From Candidatus Kapaibacterium sp. (lineage in GTDB: Bacteria; Bacteroidota; Ignavibacteria; Kapaibacteriales; UBA2268): a DNA stretch of 36,573 nt. A program made the position numbers and the translations under genes. Location of the stretch: contig JAMLHE010000021.1 in NCBI GenBank assembly GCA_023957315.1, positions 1-36,573 on the forward strand, in the 5' to 3' direction. Positions 35,484 through 36,573 of the stretch are shown here, in pieces (position 1 is the first letter of the stretch; each line of letters starts with the position of its first letter). The notes beneath the pieces were generated by a model, which saw nothing but the letters and a program-made list of their open reading frames with translations, ran no database searches and was not told the DNA's origin.

Positions 35484-36290
35484 ATGGACGCATATACTAA
35501 ACTTAACGAGGCTATCCGAAATAACGGCTCTATGTTATGTATCGGATTGGACAGTGAGATAAACAAATTACCGACATTTTTACGAGATGATTTAAACGGT
35601 TTGCTCAATTTTAATTGCTCAATTATTGAAGCAACTCAAGATATTGTATCATCTTACAAAATCAACTTTGCATTTTACGAGCAATACGGGGCAATGGGAA
35701 TCGAAGTGATGAAGAAAACCTTCGATTACATTCACTCGGATATAATGAAAATTGCAGATTGCAAACGCGGCGATATCGGCAATACATCGTATGCTTATGC
35801 AATGGCATGTTATGAGCATTTCGGTGCAGATGCAGTGACTTTGCATCCCTACATGGGATTGGATTCGGTCAAACCATTTTTGGATTTCCCCGATAAGTTC
35901 GTTTTCATGCTTGCCCGAACGTCTAACAAAAGCGGCGATGACTTTCAAAGCCTAATTTGCGAGGGCGAACCGCTTTATAAGCATGTTGTCCGGAAAAGTC
36001 TCGAATGGGGCGCCCCGGACAAAATCGGGTTCGTTGTTGGAGCGACTCGTCCTGAGGAATTAGCCGAAATCCGCCAAATTGCTCCCGAAAGTGTATTTCT
36101 CGTGCCTGGAATTGGTACTCAGGGTGGGGATTTGAAGGCATCAATAAAGGCGAATAATTTTGGCACAGCCATTTTCAATGTATCGCGCGGTATAATTTAT
36201 GCTTCGGATTGTGATGACTTTGCTATCAAAATCCGCGAAACAGCACAAAATTATAGAGATGACATCAATAATGCACTTTACGGTTTGTAA
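35484..36290 (+). CDS. pyrF: Orotidine 5'-phosphate decarboxylase, type 2
   Basis: This enzyme decarboxylates OMP to UMP, the last step of pyrimidine synthesis. The 268-residue length and the sequence fit the longer type 2 subfamily: MLCIGLDSEINKLP (about 16-29), YKINFAFYEQYG (about 56-67), the catalytic DCKRGDIGNT (about 92-101, Lys and Asp of the charge network present), ADAVTLHPYMG (about 114), VGATRPEEL (about 184) and FLVPGIGTQGGD (about 201-212). A Cys stands where Ala or Leu is more usual in the DxKRGDIG motif. AGGA at 35477-35480 lies just upstream of the ATG. It is probably co-transcribed with the M48 protease gene. Confidence 0.96.
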   Translation: MDAYTKLNEAIRNNGSMLCIGLDSEINKLPTFLRDDLNGLLNFNCSIIEATQDIVSSYKINFAFYEQYGAMGIEVMKKTFDYIHSDIMKIADCKRGDIGNTSYAYAMACYEHFGADAVTLHPYMGLDSVKPFLDFPDKFVFMLARTSNKSGDDFQSLICEGEPLYKHVVRKSLEWGAPDKIGFVVGATRPEELAEIRQIAPESVFLVPGIGTQGGDLKASIKANNFGTAIFNVSRGIIYASDCDDFAIKIRETAQNYRDDINNALYGL

Positions 36291-36298
36291 TTGTCTCG

Positions 36299-36573
36299 CT
36301 AATTTTGCTTGAAATCTACCGCTTTTCCAACGGAATCAGGTTTGAATAAATAAAACGATGTAATACCGAACATGATTATTTCTTGTTCGGCTATTTCGTT
36401 TTCGTCCCAATCAGCTTGGCTTTCGACTACTAAGGATTTTATGGCGACTGTGTTACCTTGCTGATTCATATCATTTATATATTGTTTGAATGTGAAATCT
36501 GCGATTTGCGAATCAAGCGAATCGGGGATGACAAACTCAAACGAGCTGAATATTTTATAGTATTTATGCGCTA
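36299..36573 (-). CDS. Protein of unknown function, C-terminal part
   Basis: A reading frame open from the right edge runs on the minus strand to TAG at 36301-36299, giving 90 C-terminal residues. It includes VIPDSLDSQIADFTFKQYI, an acidic QADWDENEIAEQE and MFGITSFYLFKPDS. The absence of stops over 90 codons and the close convergence with pyrF (8 bases between stops) support a real gene. I do not recognise the family; the start lies outside the window. Confidence 0.6.
   Translation of the reverse strand, partial: AHKYYKIFSSFEFVIPDSLDSQIADFTFKQYINDMNQQGNTVAIKSLVVESQADWDENEIAEQEIIMFGITSFYLFKPDSVGKAVDFKQN

Overview
The window looks like a chromosomal segment of a member of the Bacteroidota/Chlorobiota (FCB) group, possibly a Kapabacteria- or Ignavibacteria-like lineage. 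The clues are giant secreted proteins with C-terminal type IX secretion (T9SS/Por) sorting domains, an atpD-atpC pair standing apart from the other ATP synthase genes, and promoters built as TTG/TTTG - 19 or 20 bp - TAnnTTTG, the pattern known from Bacteroides-type primary sigma factors. The genus cannot be fixed from sequence alone. No tRNA, rRNA, CRISPR array or insertion sequence was seen, and no gene-free stretch exceeds 300 bases.

Layout. 1-1126: the 3' end of a small alpha/beta-hydrolase gene and a secreted protein of unknown function. 1386-3614: monomeric isocitrate dehydrogenase, much GC-richer than its surroundings, closed by a strong terminator. 3824-6418: a compact restriction-modification (R-M) system, a Dam-like adenine methyltransferase followed 6 bp later by an AlwI-like endonuclease. 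Next comes a small membrane protein on the other strand. 7302-9164 (minus): an operon of a FnIII-like lipoprotein and two paralogous small exported proteins. 9272-13191 (minus): guaB, an M24 aminopeptidase and a glycosyltransferase in close succession. 13252-15093 (minus): atpD-atpC with a clear promoter and terminator.

15370-29493 (plus) is the striking part: four consecutive, start/stop-overlapping genes for related giant exported proteins (1452, 1228, 1159 and 868 residues). Each has an N-terminal propeller-like domain, one Ig-like WxGPN module, a variable number (9, 6, 5, 1) of cysteine-paired Ig-like modules with a WSTG-type core, an ASH-like and a cohesin-like beta-sandwich region, and a C-terminal sorting domain. 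They meet, 1 bp apart, a convergent 1396-residue SBBP-repeat protein that also carries a sorting domain. The end of the window is housekeeping: truA, an M48 metalloprotease lipoprotein and pyrF, then the 3' end of an unknown gene.

The most notable non-genic signal is the near absence of the tetranucleotide GATC. Reading the whole window by eye I found only two copies, where base composition predicts over a hundred. Both lie inside the R-M locus, whose methyltransferase belongs to the GATC-type family. This points to long-standing restriction pressure on GATC-containing sites in this genome.
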